Numbered from the stretch's first letter, positions 47,991 through 57,021 are shown. The stretch is DNA of 64,000 nt from CAZPAV01 sp964584755 (GCA_964584755.1 CAZPAV010000006.1:1-64000), one strand, 5' to 3'. Notes: generated by a model not told the origin, from the letters alone. Translations and numbers: made by a program.

Positions 47991-49169
47991 TCAGCTCTTC
48001 GCCGCGGTGAAGGCGTCGGCGTACTCGGTCGCCATGTCACCGACGTCGGCGATGAACTCGAGGCGCTGCATGACCTCCTCGGGCGGGTAGATCGAGGGAT
48101 CGCCGAGCATCTCGGGGTCGATGAGCGCGTTCGCCGCCGCGTTGGGGCTGGCGTAGAAGTTCCACTCGCTCAACTTGGCGCCGTTCGCGGCGTCGAGGAG
48201 GAAGTCGATGAACGTGTGGGCCGTGCACACGTGCTCCGCCGTGATCGGGATCGCCATGTTGTCGACCCAGGCGATACCGCCCTCCTTCGGGATGCCGTAG
48301 CCGAACTGATCCCACACGTCGTTCTCGTCGAACGTCTGGAAGAAGTCCCCGTTCCAGCCGTGGGCGATGACCACCTCGCCGGAGACGAGGAGGTCGTCGA
48401 ACGCGTCGGAGTCGAAGGTCGCGATGCGGTCCTTCGCCTGCTTGATGAGGTTCGCCGCCTCGTCGATCTGTGCCTTGTCGGTGCTGTTCACCGAGTACCC
48501 CAGGTACTTGAGGGCCGCGCCGAGGGCCTCGCGCTCGTCGTTGAGCATCGAGATCCTCCCGGCGAAGGGGGCGCTCATCTCCGGATCGAAGATCAGGCCC
48601 CAGGACAGGTCCGCCGCGTCGGCGACCGCGTCGTAGCTGAAGCCGATCCCCGACGTCCCCCACTGGTAGGGCACCGAGTAGTCGCCCGCGGGGTCGAACG
48701 GCAGGTTCGTGAACTGCGGATCGATGTTCCCCAGGTTCGGGATGGCGTCCTTCTGCAGCGGGACGAGGAGGCCCTCCTCCCGCATCGTGTTCACCATGTA
48801 GTCGGAGGGGACGACGAGATCGTACGGCGCGCCCCCCGCCTCGACCTGGGCGAGCATCTCCTCGTTCGATTCGAAGTACGTCTCGACGACCTTCACCCCG
48901 TACTGGTCCTGGAACGCCTGGACGAGGTCGGGGTCGATGTACTCGGTCCAGTTGTAGAGGTTGAGATCGCCGTCCGTCTCGCCGGGCCGGCAGGTCCCGG
49001 CGGCGCTCGTCGTCGCCGGCGCCGCCGTCGTCGTGGGGGCGTTGGCGGCGGTCGTCGCCACGCTCCCCGTCGGCGGAGGGGCCGCCGCGGTGGTCGAGCT
49101 GCTCGACGCTCCGCTACAGGCCGCGGCGACGAGGGCCAGCACCCCCGCCATGATCGTGATCCTGCTCAT
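47991..49169 (-). CDS. PotD-like substrate-binding lipoprotein
   Basis: 392 aa. Signal 'MAGVLALVAAAC' with lipobox, then a Thr/Ala-rich linker of about 40 residues, then a spermidine/putrescine-type binding domain: 'LNLYNWTEYIDPDLVQAFQD', 'DLVVPSDYMVNTM', 'VPYQWGTSGIGFSYD', 'GWNGDFFQTF', 'IPKEGGIAWVDNMAIP'. It should capture a polyamine or similar cation and hand it to the two permeases encoded just upstream. ATG at 49169 follows GAGGAGGACG. Confidence 0.9.
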   Translation of the reverse strand: MSRITIMAGVLALVAAACSGASSSSTTAAAPPPTGSVATTAANAPTTTAAPATTSAAGTCRPGETDGDLNLYNWTEYIDPDLVQAFQDQYGVKVVETYFESNEEMLAQVEAGGAPYDLVVPSDYMVNTMREEGLLVPLQKDAIPNLGNIDPQFTNLPFDPAGDYSVPYQWGTSGIGFSYDAVADAADLSWGLIFDPEMSAPFAGRISMLNDEREALGAALKYLGYSVNSTDKAQIDEAANLIKQAKDRIATFDSDAFDDLLVSGEVVIAHGWNGDFFQTFDENDVWDQFGYGIPKEGGIAWVDNMAIPITAEHVCTAHTFIDFLLDAANGAKLSEWNFYASPNAAANALIDPEMLGDPSIYPPEEVMQRLEFIADVGDMATEYADAFTAAKS

Positions 49170-49186
49170 CTCACGTCCTCCTCTCC

Positions 49187-50011
49187 TCAGGGCTCCTCCG
49201 CCTTGCGCTGGAACGTCAGCGACATGAGGAGGACCAACACCGACGCTACCAACATGAGGGTCGAGACGGCGTTGATCTCCGGGGTGACCTGGCGCTTGAT
49301 GAGCCCGAAGACGTACACCGGGAGGGTGGAGGAGCCGGGCCCCTGGACGAGACTCGTGATGACGACGTCGTCGAGGGAGAGGGTGAGGGCGAGGAGGGCT
49401 CCGCCGAGGACCCCCGGCATGATGAGGGGGAGCGTGACGCGACGGAACGTCTGCCAGCCGTTGGCGTACAGGTCGGTGGCCGCCTCCTCCAGGGCGGGAT
49501 CGAGGTGGGCCAGGCGAGAGCGCACGACGATGGCGACGAAGGAGATGTCGAAGGCGACGTGGGAGAGGACGATCGTCGTCAGGCTGAGATGCCAGCCGAG
49601 CGGCGTGAAGACCGTGGTGAACCAGAGGAGGAGCATGATCCCCATGGTGACGTCGGGGATGATGACGGGCATGTAGAGGAGGGCGTCGAAGGTCCGCTTC
49701 CCCAGCCAGCGGCGGTGCCGGTCGAGGGCGAGCGCCGCCGCCGTGCCGAGGATCGTCGACGCCACGGTCGAGATGCCGGCGACGATGACCGTGTTCCGCA
49801 GGGAGTGGAGCAGGGGCGCGTTCGCCGCGAGCTTCCCGTACCACCGCAGGCTCATGCCGCCCCAGGTGGAGAGGTTGGGGCTCCCCGAGAAGGAGAACAC
49901 GACGAGCACGACGATCGGGGCGTAGAGGAACAGGAAGACGAGGACCCCGAGGAGGACGAGGAGACGGTCGACCCGACGCGAGGCGGCGATCGTGCCGTCC
50001 GAGGGACTCAC
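49187..50011 (-). CDS. PotC-like ABC permease
   Basis: 274 aa with six TM segments and the EAA loop 'EEAATDLYANGWQTFRRVTLPLIMPG'. 'TLPVYVFGLIKRQVTPEINA' is typical of the PotC side. Pairs with PotB-like (50008) to form the channel. GTG at 50011 overlaps the previous stop (GTGA), and 17 nt separate it from the binding-protein gene. Confidence 0.92.
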   Translation of the reverse strand: MSPSDGTIAASRRVDRLLVLLGVLVFLFLYAPIVVLVVFSFSGSPNLSTWGGMSLRWYGKLAANAPLLHSLRNTVIVAGISTVASTILGTAAALALDRHRRWLGKRTFDALLYMPVIIPDVTMGIMLLLWFTTVFTPLGWHLSLTTIVLSHVAFDISFVAIVVRSRLAHLDPALEEAATDLYANGWQTFRRVTLPLIMPGVLGGALLALTLSLDDVVITSLVQGPGSSTLPVYVFGLIKRQVTPEINAVSTLMLVASVLVLLMSLTFQRKAEEP

Positions 50012-50901
50012 AGGGTCTTGCCTCCGGTGCGGAAGTAGATGAGCGTGGCGACGAGCATCGCGGCGAGGATGACGAACGAGAGCGCGGCCCCGAACGGCCA
50101 GTTCCGGGCCGCGGTGAACTGGGTGACGATGTAGTCGCCGAGCAGGGGGACCTTGCCGCCGCCGAGGATGACCGGGGTCACGTAGGCGCCGAGGCTGGGG
50201 ATGAACACGAGGATCGAGCCGGCCACGATCCCGGGTCTGGAGAGGGGGAGGGTGACCCGCCGAAAGGCTCCCCATCCCGACGCGTAGAGGTCGCGGGCGC
50301 TCTCGACGAGGCTCCAGTCCATGCGCTCGAGGGCCGCGTACAGCGGCAGGACCATGAAGGGGAGGTACCCGTACAGGAGCCCGATGAAGATCGCCGGTTC
50401 GGTGAAGAGCAGCTTGCCCCACAGGCCGGTGGCCTCGCCGATCCGGGTGACGAGACCGTTGTGGCCCAGCAGGACCCTCCAGGCGTAGGTGCGGACGAGG
50501 AAGTTCGACCAGAAGGGGATGAGCACGAGGACGAGGAGGACCCCCCTGGTCCGACGATCACGGCGGGTGGCGAGCCAGTAGGCGAAGGGGTACCCGATGG
50601 CGAGGCAGATGACGGTGTTGAGCACCGCCAGCCAGACGCTGCGTCCGGCGATCCCGCGCACGACCGGGGTGAGGAGCTTGGCGTAGGAGGCGAGATTCCA
50701 GTCGCCGAGGATGGGGCGTCCCGTGCGGGACCGGCTGGCGAAGGAGAACACGAAGACGATGACGAGCGGCAGGGCGAAGAAGAACACGAGGTAGGCGAAG
50801 GACGGGAGCGCATGGAGGAAACCGCGCCACGACTCGGCACGCGCGGCGCGTCGCTCCAGCCCGGGATCGACGCCGCGGCGGCCTTCGGTGCGTCGGGTCA
50901 T
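50008..50901 (-). CDS. PotB-like ABC permease
   Basis: 297 aa, six TM segments, with 'YPFAYWLATR', 'NFLVRTYAWRVLLG', and the EAA loop 'ESARDLYASGWGAFRRVTLPLSRPG' that contacts the ATPase. PotB hallmarks 'IFIGLLYGYLPFMVLPLY' and 'GDYIVTQFTAARNWPFG' are present. ATG at 50901, overlapping the ATPase stop by 4 nt. Confidence 0.92.
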   Translation of the reverse strand: MTRRTEGRRGVDPGLERRAARAESWRGFLHALPSFAYLVFFFALPLVIVFVFSFASRSRTGRPILGDWNLASYAKLLTPVVRGIAGRSVWLAVLNTVICLAIGYPFAYWLATRRDRRTRGVLLVLVLIPFWSNFLVRTYAWRVLLGHNGLVTRIGEATGLWGKLLFTEPAIFIGLLYGYLPFMVLPLYAALERMDWSLVESARDLYASGWGAFRRVTLPLSRPGIVAGSILVFIPSLGAYVTPVILGGGKVPLLGDYIVTQFTAARNWPFGAALSFVILAAMLVATLIYFRTGGKTL

Positions 50902-51968
50902 TCGGTGAGTGCCTCCGCGGCCTCGTGGTGGAAGGAGACGTCGACGCGGTCGCCCGGTACGAAGCGGGGCAGGGAGGGCACGTTCTCCACCCTGACGTCG
51001 ATCCGCGATCCTTGATCCAGGTCCACCTCGTAGTAGCGGGCCTCACCGAAGTAGATGTGGCGACGTACCGTGCCGGCGAGCCGGTTCCGCCGCTGCGGGA
51101 CGGGTTCCCCGGGGACGTGGAGATGGAGCTTCTCGGGGCGGAGGGTGAGGGTCACCGGCGTCCCCGGGGCGGCGCGGGTCCGGGCGTGCACCGCCACGCC
51201 GCCGACGTCGACGATCCCCTCGGCGACGATGACACCGTCGAGGAAGTTCGTCTCACCGATGAAGTCGGCGACGAACCGGTTCGCCGGCCGCTCGTAGATC
51301 TCCTCCGCCGGTCCCACCTGGAGGAGACGTCCCTCGCTCATGACGCCGATGCGGTCGGACATCGTGAGCGCCTCCTCCTGGTCGTGCGTGACGTACACGA
51401 AGGTGATCCCCACCTCCTCCTGGATCTCCTTCAACTCGAGTTGCATGGCCTGCCGCAACTTGAGGTCCAGCGCGCCGAGCGGCTCGTCGAGGAGCAGGAC
51501 CTTGGGGCGGTTGACGAGGGCCCGGGCGAGGGCGACGCGCTGCTGCTGACCTCCCGAGAGCTGCTTGGGGAGGCGGTTCCCCATGCCGGTGAGGCGCACG
51601 AGCTCGATCGCCTCCGCCACGCGGCGGCCGACCTCGGCGTGCGCGACCCCCTGCATCTCGAGTCCGAAGGCGACGTTCTTGGCGACGGTCATGTGGGGGA
51701 AGAGCGCGTAGGACTGGAAGACGGTGTTGACGGGACGCCGGTTCGCCGGACGGAGCCCCATCTCCTCCCCGAAGATCTCGATGCTCCCCGTCGTGGGGTA
51801 CTCGAGCCCGGCGATCATCCGCAGCGTCGTGGTCTTGCCACAGCCGGAGGGTCCGAGGAGGGAGAAGAACTCTCCGTCCCGGATCTCCAGGTCGAGCTCG
51901 TCCACGGCGACGACGTCGCCGCCGAAGCGCTTGGTCACGCCGTACATGCCCACCGCGACGTCGCTCAT
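50898..51968 (-). CDS. PotA-like ABC ATPase
   Basis: 356 aa. Walker A 'LLGPSGCGKTTTLRM', Q-loop 'VFQSYALFPH', signature 'QLSGGQQQRVALARAL', Walker B 'VLLLDEPLGALD', H-loop 'YVTHDQEEAL', followed by the ~110-residue TOBE regulatory domain ('VTLTLRPEKLHLHVPGEP'). Standard PotA length. ATG at 51968 overlaps the aldehyde dehydrogenase stop (ATGA), so uptake and oxidation are co-expressed. Confidence 0.94.
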   Translation of the reverse strand: MSDVAVGMYGVTKRFGGDVVAVDELDLEIRDGEFFSLLGPSGCGKTTTLRMIAGLEYPTTGSIEIFGEEMGLRPANRRPVNTVFQSYALFPHMTVAKNVAFGLEMQGVAHAEVGRRVAEAIELVRLTGMGNRLPKQLSGGQQQRVALARALVNRPKVLLLDEPLGALDLKLRQAMQLELKEIQEEVGITFVYVTHDQEEALTMSDRIGVMSEGRLLQVGPAEEIYERPANRFVADFIGETNFLDGVIVAEGIVDVGGVAVHARTRAAPGTPVTLTLRPEKLHLHVPGEPVPQRRNRLAGTVRRHIYFGEARYYEVDLDQGSRIDVRVENVPSLPRFVPGDRVDVSFHHEAAEALTE

Positions 51969-53404
51969 CGAGCGCTCCCCAGATCGACGACCATGGTCTG
52001 GAGGTCGGTGAACTCCTCGATCGACCCTCGGCCCCATCCGGTGTCGGTCCCGGCGGCGCCTCCGAAGGGCTGGAAGGTCTCCCAGAAGTCCGTGGAGTCG
52101 TTCACGACGAGCGTCCCGGCGCGGATGCGATCTGCGTACCAGAAGGCGCGGTGGAGGCTCGTGGTGAAGACCGCCGCCTGGAGACCCAGCCGGCTCCGGT
52201 TGGCGATGGCGACCGCGTCCTCGTCGTCGCGGGCGGTGAGGATGGGGAGGATGGGGCCGAAGGTCTCCTCCCGGGCGGCGAGACTCTCCTCGGGAACCCG
52301 GTCGAGGACGGTGAGACGGTAGTAGAGGTCGGTGGGGAAGCCCTCGGCCCGACCTCCCCCGGCGAGGACGTCCGCGCCCCGGGCCACCGCGTCGGCGACG
52401 TGACGGTCCATCTTCTCGGCCGTCGCGGCGTTGTTCATGGGGCCGAGGGTCGTCGCCGGGTCGAAGGGATCGCCGAGGCGCACCGCGGCCGCGGCTCGTG
52501 CGACCGCGGCGACGAACGCGTCGTGCACCTCCTCGACGACGATGACGCGCTCGGTGGCGCAACACACCTGTCCGGCGTTGTAGTGGGCGCCGTAGACGGC
52601 GAGCCGGGCCGCGGCGGGGACGTCGGCGTCGGCGGCGACGATCGTGGGCCCGTTCCCGGACATCTCCATGATGGAGCGCTTGATGCCCATCCGGGAGATG
52701 ATGCGCCTCCCGGTCGCGGAGGAACCGGTGAACCCGATCCCGTCGATCCCCTCGTGGGTCACGAGCGCCTCGCCGATCTCGGCGCCGCCCGGGAGGATCG
52801 AGACGAGCCCCGGGGGGAGGCCCGCCTCGTCGAAGGCTTTGGCGAGCTCGAGCAGTGCCCAGCACGTCGAGACCGGCGGTTTCACGATGACGGCGTTGCC
52901 GGTGGCGAGCGCGGGCCCCACGTACTCGAGGGGGATCGTCACCGGGAAGTTCCACGGCGTGATGGCCGCCCAGACGCCGACGGGGCGCCGGAAGGTGAAC
53001 ATGCGCTTGTTGCGGTCGGTCGTGGGGATGACGTCGCCGGTGAGTCGCTTGGCGTCCTCGGCCGCCTCGGCGAAGTACGTGTTCGCCTCGGCGACGTCGT
53101 CGAGGGACTCGGCGTGATACGGCTTGCCCTGCTCGAGCGTCTGGAGACGGGCGATCTCCGCCACGTTGCCGGCGACCGCCTCGGCGATGCGATGCAGGAG
53201 CTCGGCCCGCTCGAACGGCGACCAGTGTCGGTACTCCTCCTGGGCGGCGCGGGCGGCGGCGACGGCGCGATCGACGTCGGCGGCGGAGGGGATCGGGACG
53301 GTGGCGATCGTCTCGCCGGTCACCGGGCTGACGAGCTCGTGGGTCCTGTCCCCGGTGCCGGTCGTCCAAGTGCCGGCGAGATACATGCGCAAGGTCGCGG
53401 GCAT
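51965..53404 (-). CDS. NAD(P)-dependent aldehyde dehydrogenase of the polyamine operon
   Basis: 479 aa ALDH. Cofactor/oxyanion region 'AAITPWNFPVTIPLEYVGPA', 'GFTGSSATGR', catalytic Glu in 'IMEMSGNGPTIV' and nucleophile Cys in 'NAGQVCCATERVIV' (with a doubled Cys). It probably oxidises an amino-aldehyde or semialdehyde from polyamine breakdown, inferred from its place as first gene before the Pot-like genes. ATG at 53404 follows GGAAGGGAC. An iron-type operator lies in the intergenic region upstream, nearer the divergent DtxR-like gene. Confidence 0.9.
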   Translation of the reverse strand: MPATLRMYLAGTWTTGTGDRTHELVSPVTGETIATVPIPSAADVDRAVAAARAAQEEYRHWSPFERAELLHRIAEAVAGNVAEIARLQTLEQGKPYHAESLDDVAEANTYFAEAAEDAKRLTGDVIPTTDRNKRMFTFRRPVGVWAAITPWNFPVTIPLEYVGPALATGNAVIVKPPVSTCWALLELAKAFDEAGLPPGLVSILPGGAEIGEALVTHEGIDGIGFTGSSATGRRIISRMGIKRSIMEMSGNGPTIVAADADVPAAARLAVYGAHYNAGQVCCATERVIVVEEVHDAFVAAVARAAAAVRLGDPFDPATTLGPMNNAATAEKMDRHVADAVARGADVLAGGGRAEGFPTDLYYRLTVLDRVPEESLAAREETFGPILPILTARDDEDAVAIANRSRLGLQAAVFTTSLHRAFWYADRIRAGTLVVNDSTDFWETFQPFGGAAGTDTGWGRGSIEEFTDLQTMVVDLGSAR

Positions 53405-53537
53405 GCGGCGTCCCTTCCGGTCCCGTGGGGCCAGCACGATAAACGCGGCGGCGCCGGCGCGCACGGCGACCGGGCCGCGTGTCGGGTCGGGGGACATCGC
53501 CGCCGGAGAAGGGCCGTTCGCCCCTACCGAAGAGATC

Positions 53538-53578
53538 AGGTCACCCTCACGATCATGGCGTGATGATGAGGTGAGCCT
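53538..53578 (+). promoter_or_regulatory. Candidate DtxR/IdeR-type inverted repeat
   Basis: AGGTCACCCTCA (53538-53549) and TGAGGTGAGCCT (53567-53578) are imperfect inverted arms. The right arm matches 10 of 12 positions of the first half of the DtxR box TWAGGTWAGSCT. It overlaps the ribosome site of the DtxR-like gene, so autoregulation by iron or manganese is plausible. Match is by eye. Confidence 0.45.
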
Positions 53579-54211
53579 GTGAAACGGAGAGGAACGTCGG
53601 AGGCCGAGGAGATGTACCTCGTCACCGTGGCGCGGGCCGCCGCCACCGGCGCCGGCGAGCCCGTGCCGATGCGGCGTCTCGTCGGGGATCTCGCCGTGTC
53701 GCCCGCGGCCGCCGGGGAGATGGTGCACAAGCTGGAGACACGGGGTCTCCTCGTGTACGAGCCGTATCGGGGGATCCGCCTCACCGCCACCGGGCAGGAG
53801 GTCGCGCGAGGGATCCTGCGGAGTCGACGGCTGTGGAGCCGGTTCCTCGCCGAGCATCTGCGGGTGGACGCGGACGCGGCCGAGGCGATCGCGTGCGACA
53901 TGGAGCATCTCACGCCTGCCACGGTCGCCGACCGGCTCGAGGCGTACCTGGAGACCGTGTCTCCTCCCGGGAGCGGCCGGGCGGGGAGTCGCCTCGGGGC
54001 GGCCACGGTGGGTGACCGGGTTCGGGTGGAGCGACTCGTCACCGACGCCACCACCGGCGGATTCCTCGAGCGGGCCGGGATCCGGCCCGGCTCCGAGCTC
54101 GTCGTCACCGCAGTGGGCCCGGACGGCTCGGTCCTCCTCGAGGTGGAGGGGCGGCCGGTCGCGCTCGCCGGTGTCGTGGCCGACGGCGTGATCGTGGAGA
54201 CGGCCCCGTGA
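53579..54211 (+). CDS. DtxR/MntR-family metalloregulator
   Basis: 210 aa. N-terminal HTH: 'MRRLVGDLAVSPAAAGEMVH' and 'LLVYEPYRGIRLTATGQEVA'; dimerisation/metal domain with 'RSRRLWSRFLAEHL' and 'ACDMEHLTPATVADRL', where the usual Glu/His/Cys metal ligands appear (Cys-Asp-x-Glu-His); C-terminal FeoA/SH3-like domain after a Gly/Ser linker (about 140-210). It heads the feo cluster, overlapping feoA by 4 nt, so it probably senses Fe(II) and represses the operon. GTG start behind GAGGTGAGCCT. Confidence 0.9.
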   Translation: MKRRGTSEAEEMYLVTVARAAATGAGEPVPMRRLVGDLAVSPAAAGEMVHKLETRGLLVYEPYRGIRLTATGQEVARGILRSRRLWSRFLAEHLRVDADAAEAIACDMEHLTPATVADRLEAYLETVSPPGSGRAGSRLGAATVGDRVRVERLVTDATTGGFLERAGIRPGSELVVTAVGPDGSVLLEVEGRPVALAGVVADGVIVETAP

Positions 54212-54447
54212 CGACCGGAACGCTGGCGGGGTTGCCGATCGGGGGTGCCGCGACGGTGGTCGGATACCGGGTGGGGGGCCGGAGGAGACGCCGGTGGCTC
54301 GACATGGGGATCGTGCCGGGGACGGTCGTCGTCGCGGTGCGGGCCGCGCCCATGGGCGATCCCGTCGAGTACCGGGTCCGCGGCACGCGTCTGGCGATCC
54401 GGCGGGAGGCGGCCGCCGACGTCCTCGTGGTCGAGGCGCGGCGATGA
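54208..54447 (+). CDS. feoA: FeoA-like protein
   Basis: 79 aa SH3-like FeoA. 'LAGLPIGGAATVVGYRVGGR', 'RRWLDMGIVPGTVVVAVRAA' and 'DPVEYRVRGTRLAIRREAA' follow the family pattern. It assists FeoB in Fe(II) uptake. GTG at 54208 overlaps the regulator stop; its stop overlaps the next gene (ATGA). Confidence 0.9.
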   Translation: MTTGTLAGLPIGGAATVVGYRVGGRRRRRWLDMGIVPGTVVVAVRAAPMGDPVEYRVRGTRLAIRREAAADVLVVEARR

Positions 54448-54992
54448 GCCACTGCCACGGCGCGGGTCCGGTCCTCGACCCGGGGGACGGCGCGGAGATC
54501 GCACTCGTGGGGAACCCCAACACGGGGAAGTCCACGCTGTTCAACGTCCTCACCGGGTCGCGTCAGCATGTCGGGAACTGGCCGGGGAAGACGGTCGAGC
54601 GCCGCCAGGGGGAGCTGTACCTGGGGACGCGGCGGCTCGTCGTCGTCGATCTCCCCGGGACGTACGCGCTCGCCGCCGTCTCCCCCGAGGAGGCGATCAC
54701 CCGGGATCATCTCCTCGGCGGAGCGGTGGTCGCGGTCGTCCTCGTGCTCGACGCCACCCACCTCGAGCGGAACCTCTTCCTCGGCGTGCAGGTCCTCGAG
54801 CTGGGGCTCCCCACCGTCGTCGCGCTGAACATGGTCGACGTGCTGCGCCGCCGCGGGATCAGGGTGGACCGGGAGCACCTCGCCGAGCGCCTCGGGGTCC
54901 CGGTCGTGGAGACGGTCGCACGACGCGGCATCGGCGTGGACCGCCTGGCCGCGACGCTCGGGGAGGTGCTCGGCATCGTGGAGGCCGTGTGA
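54444..54992 (+). CDS. feoB: FeoB GTPase domain as a separate protein
   Basis: 182 aa containing only the FeoB G domain. G1 'VGNPNTGKST' (residue ~29), G3 'DLPGTYAL', G4 'ALNMVD' and G5-like 'VARRGIG'. A His/Cys-containing N-terminus 'MSHCHGAG' resembles a small metal-binding tail. In most bacteria this domain is fused to the membrane part; here it ends cleanly at 'LGEVLGIVEAV' and the rest is encoded by an overlapping gene (4 nt, GTGA). All GTPase motifs are intact, so this is a split gene rather than decay. Confidence 0.9.
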   Translation: MSHCHGAGPVLDPGDGAEIALVGNPNTGKSTLFNVLTGSRQHVGNWPGKTVERRQGELYLGTRRLVVVDLPGTYALAAVSPEEAITRDHLLGGAVVAVVLVLDATHLERNLFLGVQVLELGLPTVVALNMVDVLRRRGIRVDREHLAERLGVPVVETVARRGIGVDRLAATLGEVLGIVEAV

Positions 54993-56686
54993 GCGAGGCC
55001 CGGATCCTCGCGTACGGGGAGGACCTGGAGGCGGAGATCGCCGGGCTGGCGGCGCTGCTGGGGCGGGACGGGAGCGAGGGTGTTGCCGTCGGGGCTCGCT
55101 GGGTGGCGATCGCCCTGCTCGAGGGAGACCGGGAGGTGGAGTGTCGTTGGGGCGATCCGGGAGGGGACGGGCGGGTCGGGGCCGCGGTGGCGGCCGCCCG
55201 CCGGCGGCTCGCCGAGCGTGGTGTCGACGACGTCGAGCTCGCCGTCGTCGCCGCCCGCTACGGCTGGGCCAACGAGGTGGCGCGGGCGACCGTCGCCACG
55301 GACGGGCGGCGGGAGCTGCGGGACCGGGTCGACGGGCTCCTCCTGAGCCGTGGGATCGGGATCCCGCTCTTCCTGCTCGGCATGTACCTCGTCTTCTCCG
55401 TCACGACGGGGGTGTCGGGGGCCTTCCTCGACTGGATCGACGCGACGATGGGCGGACCCGTCACCCATCTGGCCCGCGCCCTGCTGGGGGCGGTGGGGCT
55501 CGGAGGGACGTGGGTGGAGGGGCTCGTCGTCGATGGCGTGCTGGTGGGAGTGGGAACGGTCCTCGCCTTCCTCCCCGTGCTGCTCTCCCTGTACGTCGCG
55601 CTGGGGATCCTCGAGGACTCCGGCTACATGGCTCGTGCCGCGTTCGTCATGGACCGGGCCATGAGGGCGGTGGGGTTGCCCGGCAAGAGCTTCCTCCCCC
55701 TGCTGGTGGGGTTCGGCTGCAACGTCCCGGGGGTGTACGCGACCCGCACCATCGACGGGGAACGGAGCCGGCTCCGCACCGGTCTCCTCGTGCCCTTCAT
55801 GAGCTGCGGGGCGCGACTCCCCGTCTACGTGCTCGTCGCCGCGGCGCTCTTCCCGCGGCGCGGAGGGCTCGTCGTGCTCGCCATGTACCTGCTCGGCCTG
55901 CTCGTCGCGCTGGGCATCGGCGCGCTCCTCCGCCACGTCGTGCCGTCACGGGACGCCGACGCCGTCGTCGTCCTGGAGCTCCCGCCGTACCGGCTCCCCT
56001 CGCTGCGGGCCGTGTGGCGCTCCGCGTGGAACCGCACCCGCGCCTTCCTGCGGGACGCCGGGACGATCATCCTGGCGACGACCCTCGTCGTGTGGGTCCT
56101 CATGGCGGTCCCGCGCGACGGGGGCGCCTTCGGGTCGGCGGTCCCGGACGACTCGGCGTTCGGCGTGCTGGCCGGCGGCGTGGCGCCGCTCCTGCGGCCG
56201 CTGGGGTTCGGTACGCCGGAGGCGGCGGGTGCGCTCCTGTCGGGCTTCGTCGCCAAGGAGGTCGTCGTGTCGACCCTCGCCCAGGCCTACGGCGTCGGGC
56301 CGGGACCCGTCGACGACGGCGGCTCGCCGGGGCGGCAGTTCGTGGACACGGTGCGGGGGCTCGGTCGCGCCGTGACGGACGCCGCCTTGGCGATCCCGGC
56401 CGTCGTGGGCCTGGGATCGCCGAGGCCGGCGGGGACCGGTGCGCCGCCGCGCCTCGTCGGACCCCTCCGGGCCGGGCTCGGTGCGGAGGGGGGTCACGGC
56501 GCGCTCGCCGGATTGGCCTTCATGATCTTCGTCCTCCTCTACACGCCGTGCATGGCGACGGTGGCCGCGGAGCGTCGGGAGTTCGGGTGGCGCTGGGCGG
56601 CGACGAGCATCGTCGGCCAGACCCTGCTCGCCTGGGGTGTGGCCTTCGTCGTGTACCGGGTCGGTCTCCTCCTGGGGTGGGGATGA
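54989..56686 (+). CDS. FeoB membrane (permease) part as a separate protein
   Basis: 565 aa. The first ~115 residues correspond to the helical/linker region of FeoB ('ERGVDDVELAVVAARYGWAN'). Then 'RGIGIPLFLLGMYLVFSVTT', gate motifs 'VGFGCNVPGVYATRTI' and 'FMSCGARLPVYVLVA' with the conserved Cys, and 'LLYTPCMATVAAERREFGWR' near the end, with about 10-11 TM segments. It should transport Fe(II), using the GTPase encoded immediately upstream. Start GTG 54989; stop overlaps the FeoC-like gene (ATGA). Confidence 0.9.
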   Translation: MSEARILAYGEDLEAEIAGLAALLGRDGSEGVAVGARWVAIALLEGDREVECRWGDPGGDGRVGAAVAAARRRLAERGVDDVELAVVAARYGWANEVARATVATDGRRELRDRVDGLLLSRGIGIPLFLLGMYLVFSVTTGVSGAFLDWIDATMGGPVTHLARALLGAVGLGGTWVEGLVVDGVLVGVGTVLAFLPVLLSLYVALGILEDSGYMARAAFVMDRAMRAVGLPGKSFLPLLVGFGCNVPGVYATRTIDGERSRLRTGLLVPFMSCGARLPVYVLVAAALFPRRGGLVVLAMYLLGLLVALGIGALLRHVVPSRDADAVVVLELPPYRLPSLRAVWRSAWNRTRAFLRDAGTIILATTLVVWVLMAVPRDGGAFGSAVPDDSAFGVLAGGVAPLLRPLGFGTPEAAGALLSGFVAKEVVVSTLAQAYGVGPGPVDDGGSPGRQFVDTVRGLGRAVTDAALAIPAVVGLGSPRPAGTGAPPRLVGPLRAGLGAEGGHGALAGLAFMIFVLLYTPCMATVAAERREFGWRWAATSIVGQTLLAWGVAFVVYRVGLLLGWG

Positions 56687-57000
56687 CCGGGATCGTCGCA
56701 CGCCTCGTCGCGGAACTGGCCGGACGACGGGGGCCGATCCGGCTCGGGGAGCTCGCGGCGCGAGTGGACATGGACGTCGCGGCGCTGCGCGCCCTGCTCC
56801 TCCGTCTCGGGACGCCGGGAGCGGGATCGTCGTGTCCCGAGGGCGAGAGCCCGTGTCGTGTCGGGAGCTGCGGCTCCCGCCGCCGCGGGGAGTGTCCGTT
56901 CCCGACGCGACCGGGTTGGGTGGTCGTCGCCGGCTCGGAGGAGATCGCCGCCCTCCGCTCGCGCCGTCCCGGCTGGCGCGACGTGCCCAGCCCTCGGTGA
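56683..57000 (+). CDS. FeoC-like protein with HTH and Cys cluster
   Basis: 105 aa. N-terminal winged-helix-like part ('GPIRLGELAARVDMDVAALR'), then 'SSCPEGESPCRVGSCGSRRRGECPF', four Cys spaced to hold an Fe-S cluster or zinc as in FeoC. (For length: the motif spans residues ~49-72.) It probably modulates the Feo transporter or its regulation. Its ATG overlaps the membrane FeoB stop by 4 nt. It is the last gene of the five-gene operon. Confidence 0.85.
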   Translation: MTGIVARLVAELAGRRGPIRLGELAARVDMDVAALRALLLRLGTPGAGSSCPEGESPCRVGSCGSRRRGECPFPTRPGWVVVAGSEEIAALRSRRPGWRDVPSPR

Positions 57001-57021
57001 CCTCGCTCGCGCGCCGGCGTC

